The notes under the pieces were generated by a model. It did no database searches. It was given only the letters and a program-made list of their open reading frames with translations, and had not been told where the DNA came from. A stretch of DNA of 7,001 bases. It comes from an uncultured Xanthobacteraceae bacterium (GTDB lineage Bacteria; Pseudomonadota; Alphaproteobacteria; Rhizobiales; Xanthobacteraceae). Positions 1 through 6,861 of the stretch are shown in pieces (position 1 is the stretch's first letter; the number at the start of each line of letters is the position of its first letter). Location of the stretch: assembly GCA_955652195.1 (NCBI GenBank), contig CATPBC010000492.1, positions 1 to 7,001 on the forward strand, read 5' to 3'. Made by a program: the position numbers and the translations under genes.

Positions 1-932
1 CCGAACCCGGCTTCGGTCACCACGTAATCGGCAAGCTTGAGCGCCGTGGTCGTCGCCAGGACCGAGTTACAGCCATGCGCAATGTTGGCGAACGGACCGC
101 CATGGATGAAAGCCGGCGTACCTTCCAGCGTCTGCACCAGATTGGGTGCGAGCGCCTCTTTGAGAAGCACAGCCATGGCGCCACGCGCCTTAAGATCGCG
201 GGCCCGGATCGGCTTGCGATCGCGCGTATAGGCCACGACGATATTGCCTAGACGATTTTTCAGATCATTCAGATCGCGTGCCAGACAGAAAACAGCCATA
301 ACCTCTGATGCGACGGTAATATCGAAACCGTCCTCGCGCGGGTACCCATTGGCTACGCCGCCGAGTGAGGAAACGATCGAGCGCAACGCCCGGTCGTTCA
401 TGTCGAGCACGCGCCGCCACGCAATGCGACGTGAATCGATGCTGAGCGCATTGCCGAAATAAATGTGGTTGTCGATCAAGGCGGCGAGCAAATTATTCGC
501 CGAAGTGATGGCGTGGAAATCGCCGGTGAAGTGCAGATTAATGTCCTCCATCGGCACGACTTGCGCATAGCCGCCGCCGGCGGCGCCGCCCTTGACGCCG
601 AATGATGGGCCAAGCGACGGCTCGCGAAGGCAGAGCATCGCCTTCTTGCCGATGTGGTTGAGCGCGTCGGTGAGGCCGACCGTCGTCGTCGTCTTGCCTT
701 CGCCAGCCGGCGTCGGAGTGATAGCGCTGACCAGGATGAGCTTACCGTTCGGTTTGCTCTGCAGCGATTTGATGAAATCCATCGATACCTTGGCCTTGTA
801 ATGGCCGTACGGTTCGAGGTTCTCCGGCGCGATGCCAAGCCGCTCACGTGCGATTTCGGCAATCGGCCGCTTCTTCGCGGCCTGCGAAATTTCAATATCG
901 GATTTCGGCGATTGATGTTGCGACGCTGGCAT
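1..932 (-). CDS. fhs: Formate-tetrahydrofolate ligase (formyl-THF synthetase), C-terminus cut by window edge
   Basis: This cytosolic enzyme joins formate to tetrahydrofolate using ATP and makes 10-formyl-THF. I translated the minus strand from the ATG at 932-930 and the frame stays open to base 1, giving 310 residues of a family that is usually about 555-560 long. The family landmarks are in order: the P-loop-like [13 protein letters not shown] at residues 72-84, [11 protein letters not shown] followed by the glycine-rich [12 protein letters not shown] at 112-123, [11 protein letters not shown] just after, and [13 protein letters not shown] at 278-290. The sequence closely resembles FtfL of Methylobacterium. 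The start is uncertain: another in-frame ATG at 977-975 would add 15 residues, and neither ATG has a good Shine-Dalgarno sequence. Methylobacterium FtfL begins near the SDIEI motif, which favours the ATG at 932. As last gene of the oxalate cluster it would capture the formate released by Frc. The identification is very secure. Confidence 0.96.
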   Translation of the reverse strand, partial: MPASQHQSPKSDIEISQAAKKRPIAEIARERLGIAPENLEPYGHYKAKVSMDFIKSLQSKPNGKLILVSAITPTPAGEGKTTTTVGLTDALNHIGKKAMLCLREPSLGPSFGVKGGAAGGGYAQVVPMEDINLHFTGDFHAITSANNLLAALIDNHIYFGNALSIDSRRIAWRRVLDMNDRALRSIVSSLGGVANGYPREDGFDITVASEVMAVFCLARDLNDLKNRLGNIVVAYTRDRKPIRARDLKARGAMAVLLKEALAPNLVQTLEGTPAFIHGGPFANIAHGCNSVLATTTALKLADYVVTEAGF

Positions 933-968
933 CTGTTGAGGGTCCGTTGCTTGAAGGAAAATGCGGCG

Positions 969-1023
969 GGTGGGCATTTTTAGTTTTTCATGCCCGCCTT
1001 GCGCCGGACATGAACGTTCATGT
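969..1023 (-). promoter_or_regulatory. Nested alternative stem-loops in the formyltransferase-fhs gap
   Basis: Three overlapping inverted repeats are visible. Bases 1008-1023 form a perfect 16-bp palindrome (ACATGAACGTTCATGT) that covers the formyltransferase stop codon. Bases 987-1014 form a stem of six pairs, one mismatch and three pairs. GGGCAT/ATGCCC at 972-977 and 990-995 enclose an A-rich loop on the minus-strand RNA and include the upstream candidate fhs ATG. The middle element, 1009-1014, can pair with either flank but not with both. There is no U-tract, so this is not a simple terminator. Regulatory function is inference. Confidence 0.4.
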
Positions 1024-1947
1024 GAATCTGACTTTCGCTTGGAGATTAATCGACTTCGCCCACTCGCCAGCGTCGATCTTCTTGCCATCGGCAGGCTGCA
1101 CGCGCGAAATCTTGAAACGTCCGTCGGCACAAACGACCGTGAATCCATCCGCCTCGACGCCGACGATTTCGCCAAGCTTGCCGCCGATCCCCTTCGGATT
1201 TTTCGCTGGCAGCGGCTTGGCGTCGAAAATCTTTACTTGTTTGCCCTCGAGCGTCGTCCAGGCGCCGGGCGCCGGATTGCAGCCGCGGATCAGCCGATCG
1301 ATCTGTTCCCAGGGTTTGCCCCAGTCGATCTTGGCATTCTCGGCGCTGCAGCGGCCTTCGTAAGAGGCTTTGGATTCGTCTTGCTTGATCCGCGGCGCCT
1401 TGCCTGCCTTCACCAGATCGACGGCCTCGAGCATTGCATCGACGCCCATCGGGAATAGGCGATCGAAATAGACGCTGCCGAGCGTGTCCGTCGGGCCAAT
1501 CGGCGTCTTCTTCTCGATAAGAATGTCGCCGGTGTCGAGACCGTTGTCCGGCCAGAAGATCGAAAGCCCGGTCTCCTTTTCGCCCTTGATAATCGGCCAA
1601 TTGATTGCGCTTGCGCCGCGATAGGCCGGTAGCAGCGAAGGATGATATTGGATCGAACCGTGCGTCGGGATATTGAGGAATTCTTTGGGAACAAACAGCG
1701 TCACGAAGGCCATGACCTGAAGATCCGGCTTGAGCGCTTTGAACTCGTCCCACACTTCCGGTTTTTTGTACGACTCCGGCTGATACACCGGAAGCTTGGC
1801 GGCGAGCGCCGCTTCTTTCAGCGGATCCGCCTTTGCGCCAGGGCGTTCCGGCGCAACATAAACAGCGATGACGTTGTCACCTCGTTTGAGCAGCGCTTCG
1901 AGTACCGCTTTGCCGAACGCCTGCTGGCCATGAACCACAATACGCAT
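1018..1947 (-). CDS. Stand-alone formyltransferase, like the hydrolase domain of 10-formyl-THF dehydrogenase
   Basis: A 309-residue member of the formyltransferase superfamily (Fmt, GART, FDH hydrolase domain). The N-terminal Rossmann-like half starts [19 protein letters not shown]. The catalytic region is [17 protein letters not shown] at residues 101-117, with His102 as general acid/base, followed by [13 protein letters not shown] with Asp138. The C-terminal part (about 205-309) continues like the Fmt C-domain (PGAWTTLEG near 227, [10 protein letters not shown] near 207). The [15 protein letters not shown] and GLDTGD blocks and the full-length colinearity match residues 1-310 of animal ALDH1L1 better than methionyl-tRNA formyltransferase, which has an NIHASLLP-type motif. 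The usual Asn/Ile two residues before the catalytic His is Gln100 here. No carrier or aldehyde dehydrogenase domain follows, so oxidation of the formyl group is not expected. It lies between frc and fhs. Possible roles are 10-formyl-THF hydrolysis or formyl transfer to another acceptor; the substrate is not decidable from sequence. Confidence 0.9.
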   Translation of the reverse strand: MRIVVHGQQAFGKAVLEALLKRGDNVIAVYVAPERPGAKADPLKEAALAAKLPVYQPESYKKPEVWDEFKALKPDLQVMAFVTLFVPKEFLNIPTHGSIQYHPSLLPAYRGASAINWPIIKGEKETGLSIFWPDNGLDTGDILIEKKTPIGPTDTLGSVYFDRLFPMGVDAMLEAVDLVKAGKAPRIKQDESKASYEGRCSAENAKIDWGKPWEQIDRLIRGCNPAPGAWTTLEGKQVKIFDAKPLPAKNPKGIGGKLGEIVGVEADGFTVVCADGRFKISRVQPADGKKIDAGEWAKSINLQAKVRFT

Positions 1948-1948
1948 A

Positions 1949-1964
1949 TCAATTCCTCAATTCC
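1949..1964 (-). repeat. Tandem 8-bp repeat overlapping a ribosome binding site
   Basis: Two perfect head-to-tail copies of GGAATTGA (minus strand) sit directly before the start codon of the formyltransferase gene, and their junction creates the GAGGA Shine-Dalgarno element. Confidence 0.7.
1954..1958 (-). promoter_or_regulatory. Ribosome binding site of the formyltransferase gene
   Basis: GAGGA on the minus strand lies 6 nt before the ATG at 1947 and fixes this start. It is formed at the junction of two tandem copies of GGAATTGA (1949-1964). Confidence 0.7.
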
Positions 1965-2048
1965 GCTCATCCTGCCAAAGCGCGCATTCAGACTACATTG
2001 TGAAAACGCCCTGGATCCCGGTTACGCGGGGCCGAGCGGATATCGATA

Positions 2049-3506
2049 TTACGCTGCCTCGGCCTTGGCCGGCTTGTCCGGCGCGGTAATTGCCCCCGAT
2101 TGTTTGATGTCCCCGACTTCCTTCTCGGAATAGCCGAGCACTTTGCGCAAGATTTCATCTGTGTGCTCGCCAAGCAGCGGCGAACGCCGCACGTCGGCTG
2201 CCGAATCCGACATTTTAATTGGATTGCCGACTGTCAGATACTTGCCGCGCGTGGGGTGATCGACTTCGACCACAGTGCCGGTAGCGCGCAGCGATTCATC
2301 TTCGGCAATCTCCTTCATCGAGAGGATCGGGCCGCAGGGAATGTCATACTTGTTGAGGATGTCCATGGCCTCGAATTTGTTCTTGGTTTCCGTCCACTTC
2401 TCGACGGTGTCGAAGATCTTCCGCAACCGCGGCAGCCGGGCCGGTGGGGTGGCGTAGTCCGGATCGGTTTTCCATTCCGGCTTGCCGATGACGTCGCAGA
2501 TCGCGCCCCAGACCGGCGCTTGAGTAATGAAATAAATGTAGGCGTCCGGATCGGTCTCCCAGCCTTTGCATTTGAGGATCCAGCCCGGTTGGCCGCCGCC
2601 GGAATCGTTGCCGGCGCGCGGCACCGCGTCGCCAAACGGCACGCCCTCGCCGTATTGGCTGTATTCGGCGAGCGGACCGTGCTTGAGGCGCTGCTGGTCC
2701 CGCAGCTTGACGCGGCAGAGATTGAGCACCCCGTCCTGCATGGCCGCAAGCACGCGCTGGCCGCGGCCGCTGCGAATGCGCTGGTAAAGCGCGGCGACGA
2801 TGCCGAGCGCGAGATGCAGGCCAGTGCCGGAATCGCCGATCTGCGCGCCGGTGACGAGCGGCGGGCCCTCGCGAAAGCCGGTCGTCGAAGCGGAACCGCC
2901 GGCGCATTGCGCGACATTCTCGTAGACCTTGCAGTCCTCATAAGGGCCGGGGCCGAAGCCCTTGACCGAGGCAACGATCATGCGCGGATTGAGCTTATTG
3001 ATATGCTCCCAAGTGAGCCCCATGCGGTCGAGCGCGCCAGGTGCAAAATTCTCCACCAGGACGTCGCATTGCTTGACCAGCCGTTCGAGAATTTCTTTGC
3101 CCTTAGGATGCTTGGAATCGATGGTGATCGAGCGCTTGCTGCCGTTGAGCATCGTGAAATACAGGCTGTCGGCGCCCTTCACGTCGCGCAATTGTCCGCG
3201 CGTGATGTCGCCCACGCCGGGACGCTCGACCTTAATGACGTCGGCGCCCATATAGGCGAGGAGCTGGGTGCAAGTGGGCCCGGACTGCACATGCGTGAAG
3301 TCTAGGATTTTAACGCCTTCGAGTGCCCTACCCGCCTGACCCCAAGGTTTGGTGCTCGGCCGCGGCAGGCCATTTGCTTTCGCCGCCGGTTTCTTGACCT
3401 TCAGCCGGACGATCTTTCTTCTCGATTTTTTCGCCGGGCTCTTGGCCCTGGCGGCGTCGGCCGTAGCCTTGGCTTTTGCCTTCGCGACTTTTTTGCGCGT
3501 TGCCAT
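2049..3506 (-). CDS. frc: Formyl-CoA:oxalate CoA-transferase with basic N-terminal extension
   Basis: A class III CoA-transferase that moves CoA from formyl-CoA to oxalate, producing oxalyl-CoA and formate. It is 485 residues; Oxalobacter Frc is 428. The family core starts near residue 61 with [32 protein letters not shown] follows near 194-204, and the catalytic aspartate is Asp225 in [11 protein letters not shown], matching Asp169 of Oxalobacter Frc. [19 protein letters not shown] and the flexible loop [10 protein letters not shown] (from residue 300) come next, then [10 protein letters not shown] and the C-terminal [12 protein letters not shown] start at the ATG at 3506 because AAGGAGAGG lies just upstream; an ATG at 3536 would translate that ribosome site. 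Residues 1-60 are odd: 14 Lys and 7 Arg against one acidic residue, with histone H1-like K/A/P composition. The gene follows oxc by 71 nt and should work with it in the oxalate cycle. Confidence 0.96.
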   Translation of the reverse strand: MATRKKVAKAKAKATADAARAKSPAKKSRRKIVRLKVKKPAAKANGLPRPSTKPWGQAGRALEGVKILDFTHVQSGPTCTQLLAYMGADVIKVERPGVGDITRGQLRDVKGADSLYFTMLNGSKRSITIDSKHPKGKEILERLVKQCDVLVENFAPGALDRMGLTWEHINKLNPRMIVASVKGFGPGPYEDCKVYENVAQCAGGSASTTGFREGPPLVTGAQIGDSGTGLHLALGIVAALYQRIRSGRGQRVLAAMQDGVLNLCRVKLRDQQRLKHGPLAEYSQYGEGVPFGDAVPRAGNDSGGGQPGWILKCKGWETDPDAYIYFITQAPVWGAICDVIGKPEWKTDPDYATPPARLPRLRKIFDTVEKWTETKNKFEAMDILNKYDIPCGPILSMKEIAEDESLRATGTVVEVDHPTRGKYLTVGNPIKMSDSAADVRRSPLLGEHTDEILRKVLGYSEKEVGDIKQSGAITAPDKPAKAEAA

Positions 3507-3511
3507 TGTTT

Positions 3512-3520
3512 CCTCTCCTT
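3512..3520 (-). promoter_or_regulatory. Ribosome binding site of frc
   Basis: AAGGAGAGG on the minus strand, with its AGGAG core 8 nt before the ATG at 3506. It decides that start over the in-frame ATG at 3536, whose reading would pass through this site. Confidence 0.85.
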
Positions 3521-3527
3521 GCAGCGG

Positions 3528-3555
3528 CGCATCCATTGTTGCGGCGCCGGATGCG
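3528..3555 (-). other. Stem-loop between oxc and frc
   Basis: CGCATCC at 3528-3534 is the exact reverse complement of GGATGCG at 3549-3555, giving a 7-bp stem with a 14-nt loop that contains the palindrome GGCGCC. It sits 22-49 nt before the frc start codon and 22 nt after the oxc stop. There is no U-tract after it, so it is not an intrinsic terminator. It may be an mRNA processing or stability element, or chance. Confidence 0.35.
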
Positions 3556-3577
3556 AGATGTTGCTTTCTCTTTCCGT

Positions 3578-5320
3578 TTATTTCTTCCGGACTACGCTTT
3601 GCGGATTGAGGTTGCCGATCCGGCCGCTCTCGGTGCCGGCAGCGGGGTCGATCATCGCGTTGATCAGCGTCGGCTTGCCGGAATCCATCGCTTTGTTGAC
3701 GGCGCGGCTTAATTCATCCGGCGTGGTCACATTGACGCCGACACCGCCGAAAGCCTCGATCATCTTGTCGTATCGGCCGTCTTTGACAAAAACCGTCGGC
3801 GCGGGGTCCGATCCGCCGGCCGGATTGACGTTGGTGCCGCGATAGATGCCGTTGTTGTTGAAGACGACAGTGCAGACCGGCAGGTTGTAGCGGCAGACCG
3901 TTTCGATCTCCATGCCCGAGAAACCGAAGGCGCTGTCGCCTTCGACCGCAAGCACTGGTTTGCCGGTCTCTATCGCGGCGCCGACGGCGAAGCCCATGCC
4001 GATGCCCATGACCCCCCAGGTGCCGACGTCGAGCCGTTTGCGCGGCTGATACATATCGATGATGCCGCGCGCGAGATCGAGTGTGTTGGCGCCTTCATTG
4101 ACCAGAATGGCGTCTGGCCGCTCCTTGACGATCGCGCGCAGTGCGCCGAGCGCGCTGTGGAAGTCCATTGGCACTGAATTGTTCATCAGCCGCGGCGCCA
4201 TCTTGGCGATATTCTCTTCTTTCTTAGTCTTGACAGTGCCGACCCAGTCGGCCGGCGGCGCCGGCCATTTTCCATCGATGCCATCCAGCAGAGCGGAAAC
4301 GCAGGAGCCGATATCGCCGACAACCGGAGCAACGATTGCGACGTTGCTGTCCATTTCCTTAGGTTCGATGTCGATCTGGATGAACTTCTTGGAGTGAGGG
4401 TCGCCCCAGGTCTTGCCCTTGCCATGCGACAGTAGCCAATTGAGGCGCGCTCCAATCAGCATCACCACGTCTGAATCCTTGAGCACGGTGGAGCGTGCCG
4501 CGCCTGCGCATTGCGGATGCGTGTCCGGCAATAGGCCCTTGGCCATGCTCATCGGCAGGAAGGGAACGCCGGTCTTTTCGATCAGCGCGCGGATCTGATC
4601 GTCGGCTTGGGCGTAAGCTGCGCCCTTGCCGAGAATGATGAGCGGGCGCCTCGCGTTCTTAAGTACATCGAGCGCGCGTTTGACGGCGGCGGGAGCGGGA
4701 AGCTGGGCCGGCGCGGGATCGATGACCTTGACAAGCGACTTGGCTCCGGCTTCCGCGTCCATGACCTGGGACAACAGTTTTGCCGGAAGATCGAGATAGA
4801 CACCGCCCGGGCGGCCTGAGACTGCGGCGCGGATCGCGCGCGCCACGCCGATGCCGATGTCCGCGGCGTGCAACACACGAAATGCGGCCTTGCAGAGCGG
4901 CTTGGCGATAGCGAGCTGATCCATCTCTTCATAGTCGCCCTGCTGCAAATCGACGACCTCGCGCTCCGACGAGCCGCTGATCAGGATCATCGGAAAACAG
5001 TTTGTCGTGGCATTGGCCAGCGCGGTCAGGCCATTGAGAAAGCCGGGAGCCGAGACGGTGAGGCAAATGCCAGGCTTTTTGGTCAGGAAGCCGGCGATTG
5101 CCGCCGCATTGCCGGCATTCTGCTCGTGCCGGAACGAAATGACGCGAATGCCGGCGGCCTGCGCCATGCGGCCGAGATCCGTGATCGGAATCCCCGGCAC
5201 GCCGTAGATCGTCTGAATGCCGTTAAGCTTGAGCGCGTCGATGACAAGATGAAAGCCGTCCGTCAGCTCGCGCTCTGCGGCGGTGGTTTCCGGTTGCGTT
5301 TTAACTGCGGCCTCAGCCAT
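3578..5320 (-). CDS. oxc: Oxalyl-CoA decarboxylase (thiamine diphosphate dependent)
   Basis: This 580-residue enzyme removes CO2 from oxalyl-CoA and yields formyl-CoA; Oxalobacter Oxc is 568. The N-terminal Pyr domain has the cofactor-activating Glu66 in RHEQNAG and the active-site loop [11 protein letters not shown] with Tyr130. The middle domain has [19 protein letters not shown] (230-248) and [19 protein letters not shown]. The C-terminal PP domain has [11 protein letters not shown], the diphosphate/Mg motif [18 protein letters not shown] from residue 461 to NNNGIYRG (Tyr493), and the lid segment ESGR with Ser565 and Arg567. These equal Glu56, Tyr120, Tyr483, Ser553 and Arg555 of the Oxalobacter enzyme with offsets of 10 to 12, so it should be active. 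The ATG at 5320 is supported by GGGAG 7 nt upstream. It lies 62 nt after the regulator gene and 71 nt before frc. Identification is very secure. Confidence 0.97.
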   Translation of the reverse strand: MAEAAVKTQPETTAAERELTDGFHLVIDALKLNGIQTIYGVPGIPITDLGRMAQAAGIRVISFRHEQNAGNAAAIAGFLTKKPGICLTVSAPGFLNGLTALANATTNCFPMILISGSSEREVVDLQQGDYEEMDQLAIAKPLCKAAFRVLHAADIGIGVARAIRAAVSGRPGGVYLDLPAKLLSQVMDAEAGAKSLVKVIDPAPAQLPAPAAVKRALDVLKNARRPLIILGKGAAYAQADDQIRALIEKTGVPFLPMSMAKGLLPDTHPQCAGAARSTVLKDSDVVMLIGARLNWLLSHGKGKTWGDPHSKKFIQIDIEPKEMDSNVAIVAPVVGDIGSCVSALLDGIDGKWPAPPADWVGTVKTKKEENIAKMAPRLMNNSVPMDFHSALGALRAIVKERPDAILVNEGANTLDLARGIIDMYQPRKRLDVGTWGVMGIGMGFAVGAAIETGKPVLAVEGDSAFGFSGMEIETVCRYNLPVCTVVFNNNGIYRGTNVNPAGGSDPAPTVFVKDGRYDKMIEAFGGVGVNVTTPDELSRAVNKAMDSGKPTLINAMIDPAAGTESGRIGNLNPQSVVRKK

Positions 5321-5327
5321 GGCGAAA

Positions 5328-5332
5328 CTCCC
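5328..5332 (-). promoter_or_regulatory. Ribosome binding site of oxc
   Basis: GGGAG on the minus strand, 7 nt before the ATG at 5320. It confirms the start beginning MAEAAVK. I see no clear promoter or operator in the 62-nt gap that contains it. Confidence 0.75.
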
Positions 5333-5382
5333 TGTATTTTGTCCTTATGTGTCCGGTCGATGGGTCCTGGTCGCCCTCGCCC

Positions 5383-6147
5383 TCAGTCCAGATAATCGGC
5401 ATGTTTGGCGACGTGATCGGCCAGACCGAGCGCATGGTCGCGCACCAGTGTCTCGGCGCGAGTCGTGTCGCGCGCTTCTAACGCTTCGATGATATGCATG
5501 TGATCGCGAATTGACCGGTCGGCGCGATCTTTTTCGCCGATCGTTTTTCTGCGAATCATTCGCATATGGGTAAACAGATTCTCGGCGAGCCGAACGAGAA
5601 CCGCGTTGCGGCTCAAGCGGATGATAGTCTGGTGGAATTCGATGTTGATTTCCGAATACTCATCGAGGTGGGCGCGGAGTTCACCATTCTCGAAAGTAGC
5701 AAACATCCGGCGTAGCGACGCGATTTCTTCGTCACTGGCGTTTTCGGTGATGAGTCGCGCCGCCATACTTTCGAGCGCCGCCCAGGCGGTGATCAGCTCG
5801 ATCACTTCGCGCTTGGATTTGCGAACCACATAGACACCGCGGCGCGGCACCGAGTGAACGAAACCCTCGCGTTCGAGCTGCGCCATCGCCTCGCGCACCG
5901 GCGTGCGGCTGATGCCGAACTCTTCCGCAAGGCTGCGTTCGTCGAGGCGGATTTCGTTGCGACTGCCATAGACGTCCATGCCGACGATGACAGTTTTCAG
6001 CGCGGCATAGGCCTTGTTCTTGAAGCTAAATGAAGTGTCGATCGGTTCCAATCGTGGCCGCTCAACGGCGGCAACGTCGCCCTCATTGGCGGCAACGCCG
6101 CGCTTGCCGCTCCTGTCGAGCGGGAAACGATCCACGTCAGACGACAT
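5383..6147 (-). CDS. GntR-family (FadR-type, FCD domain) transcriptional regulator of the oxalate cluster
   Basis: A 254-residue DNA-binding regulator. After about 40 low-complexity N-terminal residues comes a GntR winged helix-turn-helix at about 45-108, with LAEEFGISRTPVREAMAQLE holding the recognition helix and RRGVYVV as the wing. An all-helical FCD effector domain follows at about 113-240. FCD histidines are visible at His172 (EFHQTI), His216 (RDHMHIIEAL) and His238 (VRDHAL); the usual aspartate four residues before the first one is Asn168. The start is uncertain. I chose the ATG at 6147, which has a weak GAGTGG upstream; a GTG at 6186 would add 13 residues and has GGAG only 4 nt before it. 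It is first in the minus-strand gene series, so control of oxc-frc and of itself in response to oxalate or an acyl-CoA is likely, but the ligand is inference. Confidence 0.92.
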   Translation of the reverse strand: MSSDVDRFPLDRSGKRGVAANEGDVAAVERPRLEPIDTSFSFKNKAYAALKTVIVGMDVYGSRNEIRLDERSLAEEFGISRTPVREAMAQLEREGFVHSVPRRGVYVVRKSKREVIELITAWAALESMAARLITENASDEEIASLRRMFATFENGELRAHLDEYSEINIEFHQTIIRLSRNAVLVRLAENLFTHMRMIRRKTIGEKDRADRSIRDHMHIIEALEARDTTRAETLVRDHALGLADHVAKHADYLD

Positions 6148-6225
6148 CAAACCACTCGCAACGAGGCGCTTCACTCCCGCGGACACGCGACTCCGACTCG
6201 CGTTCCGAGCACGTCCTTAGCGTAC

Positions 6226-6239
6226 TATAATACATTATA
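6226..6239. promoter_or_regulatory. AT-rich palindrome, candidate operator and/or paired -10 elements
   Basis: TATAATACATTATA is a palindrome with perfect 6-bp arms around AC, in the most AT-rich spot of the intergenic region. Each arm reads TATAAT outward, an ideal -10 hexamer on both strands. For the plus strand, TTCCGA at 6203-6208 is a poor -35 at 17-nt spacing; on the minus strand I find no -35. It lies 79 nt from the regulator ATG (40 nt from the alternative GTG), a sensible place for autoregulation by the GntR protein. It does not clearly match the classical FadR-type consensus TNGTNNNACNA, so the binding protein is a guess. Confidence 0.45.
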
Positions 6240-6442
6240 CCAGAGCGAGGATGCGACCTTCTGGCCGAGTCGGCGTGACTCCTTCCCCGCCCGATCAGAC
6301 CCGATTCCGCCCACAAATCGTCCGAGAAACTGCCCGCTCCAGCGTTAGCCGAAGCGATGCCACGCCGGGCTGCATCCTTGACGTGAACCAAGCGCGTGTT
6401 CGCGCGTTCGCTAGCCGAAGGGGCCTGCAACCCGCCGCCATT

Positions 6443-6447
6443 GGGAG
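6443..6447 (+). promoter_or_regulatory. Ribosome binding site of the secreted-protein gene
   Basis: GGGAG, 6 nt before the ATG at 6454. It supports that start and the signal peptide reading that follows from it. Confidence 0.7.
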
Positions 6448-6453
6448 TCGCGC

Positions 6454-6849
6454 ATGACCGGCCGCGCCGTATTGCCGATCGTCGCCGCAGCTTTGTTTGC
6501 CGCGGCAGGTATTTCTCCGGCGCTCGCCCAAGCTCTCGGCCCCAACGAGGCGCATGGCTTCTCGACGAGTGTGAAGCCGAATATTGCGCTGACCGCCTCC
6601 CAGAAAAACGCAATCTACGGTGCGGTTTTGCGGCAGCGATTGCGCAGCGCGTCGGCCGCCGACATTCCGTTGATCGTGGGCGCGCCGGTGCCGCGCTTTG
6701 CGCCGTTACTGGCCCTGCCGGATGAAGCCGCGAGTGACGAGTACGTGGCGCAATCTCTCAAATACGCCATCGTCGAGGGGAATGTAGTACTGGTTGATTC
6801 GATCAGCATGCGCGTGGTTGATATTCTTCACGGCGGCGCGGGTCCGTGA
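6454..6849 (+). CDS. Small secreted protein of unknown function, DUF1236-like
   Basis: A 131-residue protein with a clear Sec signal peptide: Arg4, a hydrophobic stretch at about 5-20, and a likely signal peptidase cleavage after ALA at residues 23-25. The mature part begins QALGPNEAHG and is expected in the periplasm. The C-terminal segment PVPRFAPLLALP...YAIVEGNVVLVDSISMRVVDIL (about 77-126) resembles the small DUF1236 domain found in many Hyphomicrobiales periplasmic proteins, in which a proline-rich turn is followed by two beta strands ending in a VLVD...RVV motif. This assignment is by eye and the function is unknown. It is divergent from the oxalate genes, and nothing in it points to oxalate metabolism. 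The ATG has a good ribosome site. Confidence 0.8.
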   Translation: MTGRAVLPIVAAALFAAAGISPALAQALGPNEAHGFSTSVKPNIALTASQKNAIYGAVLRQRLRSASAADIPLIVGAPVPRFAPLLALPDEAASDEYVAQSLKYAIVEGNVVLVDSISMRVVDILHGGAGP

Positions 6850-6861
6850 GCCCGCGGCACG

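Larger units (their letters stand above)
1..6147 (-). other. Probable oxalate-to-C1 operon (regulator, oxc, frc, formyltransferase, fhs)
   Basis: Five genes on one strand with gaps of 62, 71, 101 and 85 nt and no intrinsic terminator that I can recognise between them. The functions chain together: oxalate is activated by Frc, decarboxylated by Oxc, and the freed formate is attached to THF by Fhs. Internal promoters cannot be excluded, and no oxalate transporter or formate dehydrogenase is visible in the window. Confidence 0.6.
6187..6453. other. Divergent intergenic region between regulator and secreted-protein gene
   Basis: This 267-nt region separates the minus-strand oxalate genes from the plus-strand genes. 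It holds the AT-rich palindrome at 6226-6239 and the ribosome site at 6443-6447. The frames open through it lack coding character. I see no tRNA-like fold, terminator or riboswitch that I recognise. Confidence 0.6.

Noticed and set aside
987..1014. Hairpin after the formyltransferase gene as an intrinsic terminator.
   Set aside because: On the transcribed strand it is followed by an A-rich, not a U-rich, stretch; the T-run lies on the wrong side.
848..1458. Overlapping plus-strand open frames across the fhs-formyltransferase junction.
   Set aside because: They run antisense to both conserved proteins and have no protein-like features.
2040..2049. Palindrome ATATCGATAT at the frc stop codon.
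   Set aside because: Ten bases only, no U-tract and no second copy; chance is likely.
2577..2606. Ser in place of the first Gly of the four-glycine active-site loop of Frc ([10 protein letters not shown]).
   Set aside because: I recall the same NDSGGGQPG sequence in Bradyrhizobium Frc, so it looks like a subfamily trait and not a defect.
2100..3305. Long plus-strand open frame (401 codons) opposite frc.
   Set aside because: It lies entirely antisense to a well-conserved enzyme and its translation shows no recognisable fold or family. Long antisense frames are expected in GC-rich genes.
3507..3536. Longer frc starting at the ATG at 3536.
   Set aside because: The first ten codons would consist of the ribosome binding site of the ATG at 3506 and have no ribosome site of their own.
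6346..6420. Repeated TAGCCGAAG at 6346-6354 and 6412-6420 in the intergenic region.
   Set aside because: Nine bases, two copies, no symmetry and no helical-phase spacing argument strong enough to call a binding site.
6137..6613. Minus-strand frame of 158 codons and other frames through the divergent intergenic region.
   Set aside because: They overlap the regulator start and the signal-peptide gene, are Arg/Ser-rich without domain character, and have no good ribosome site.
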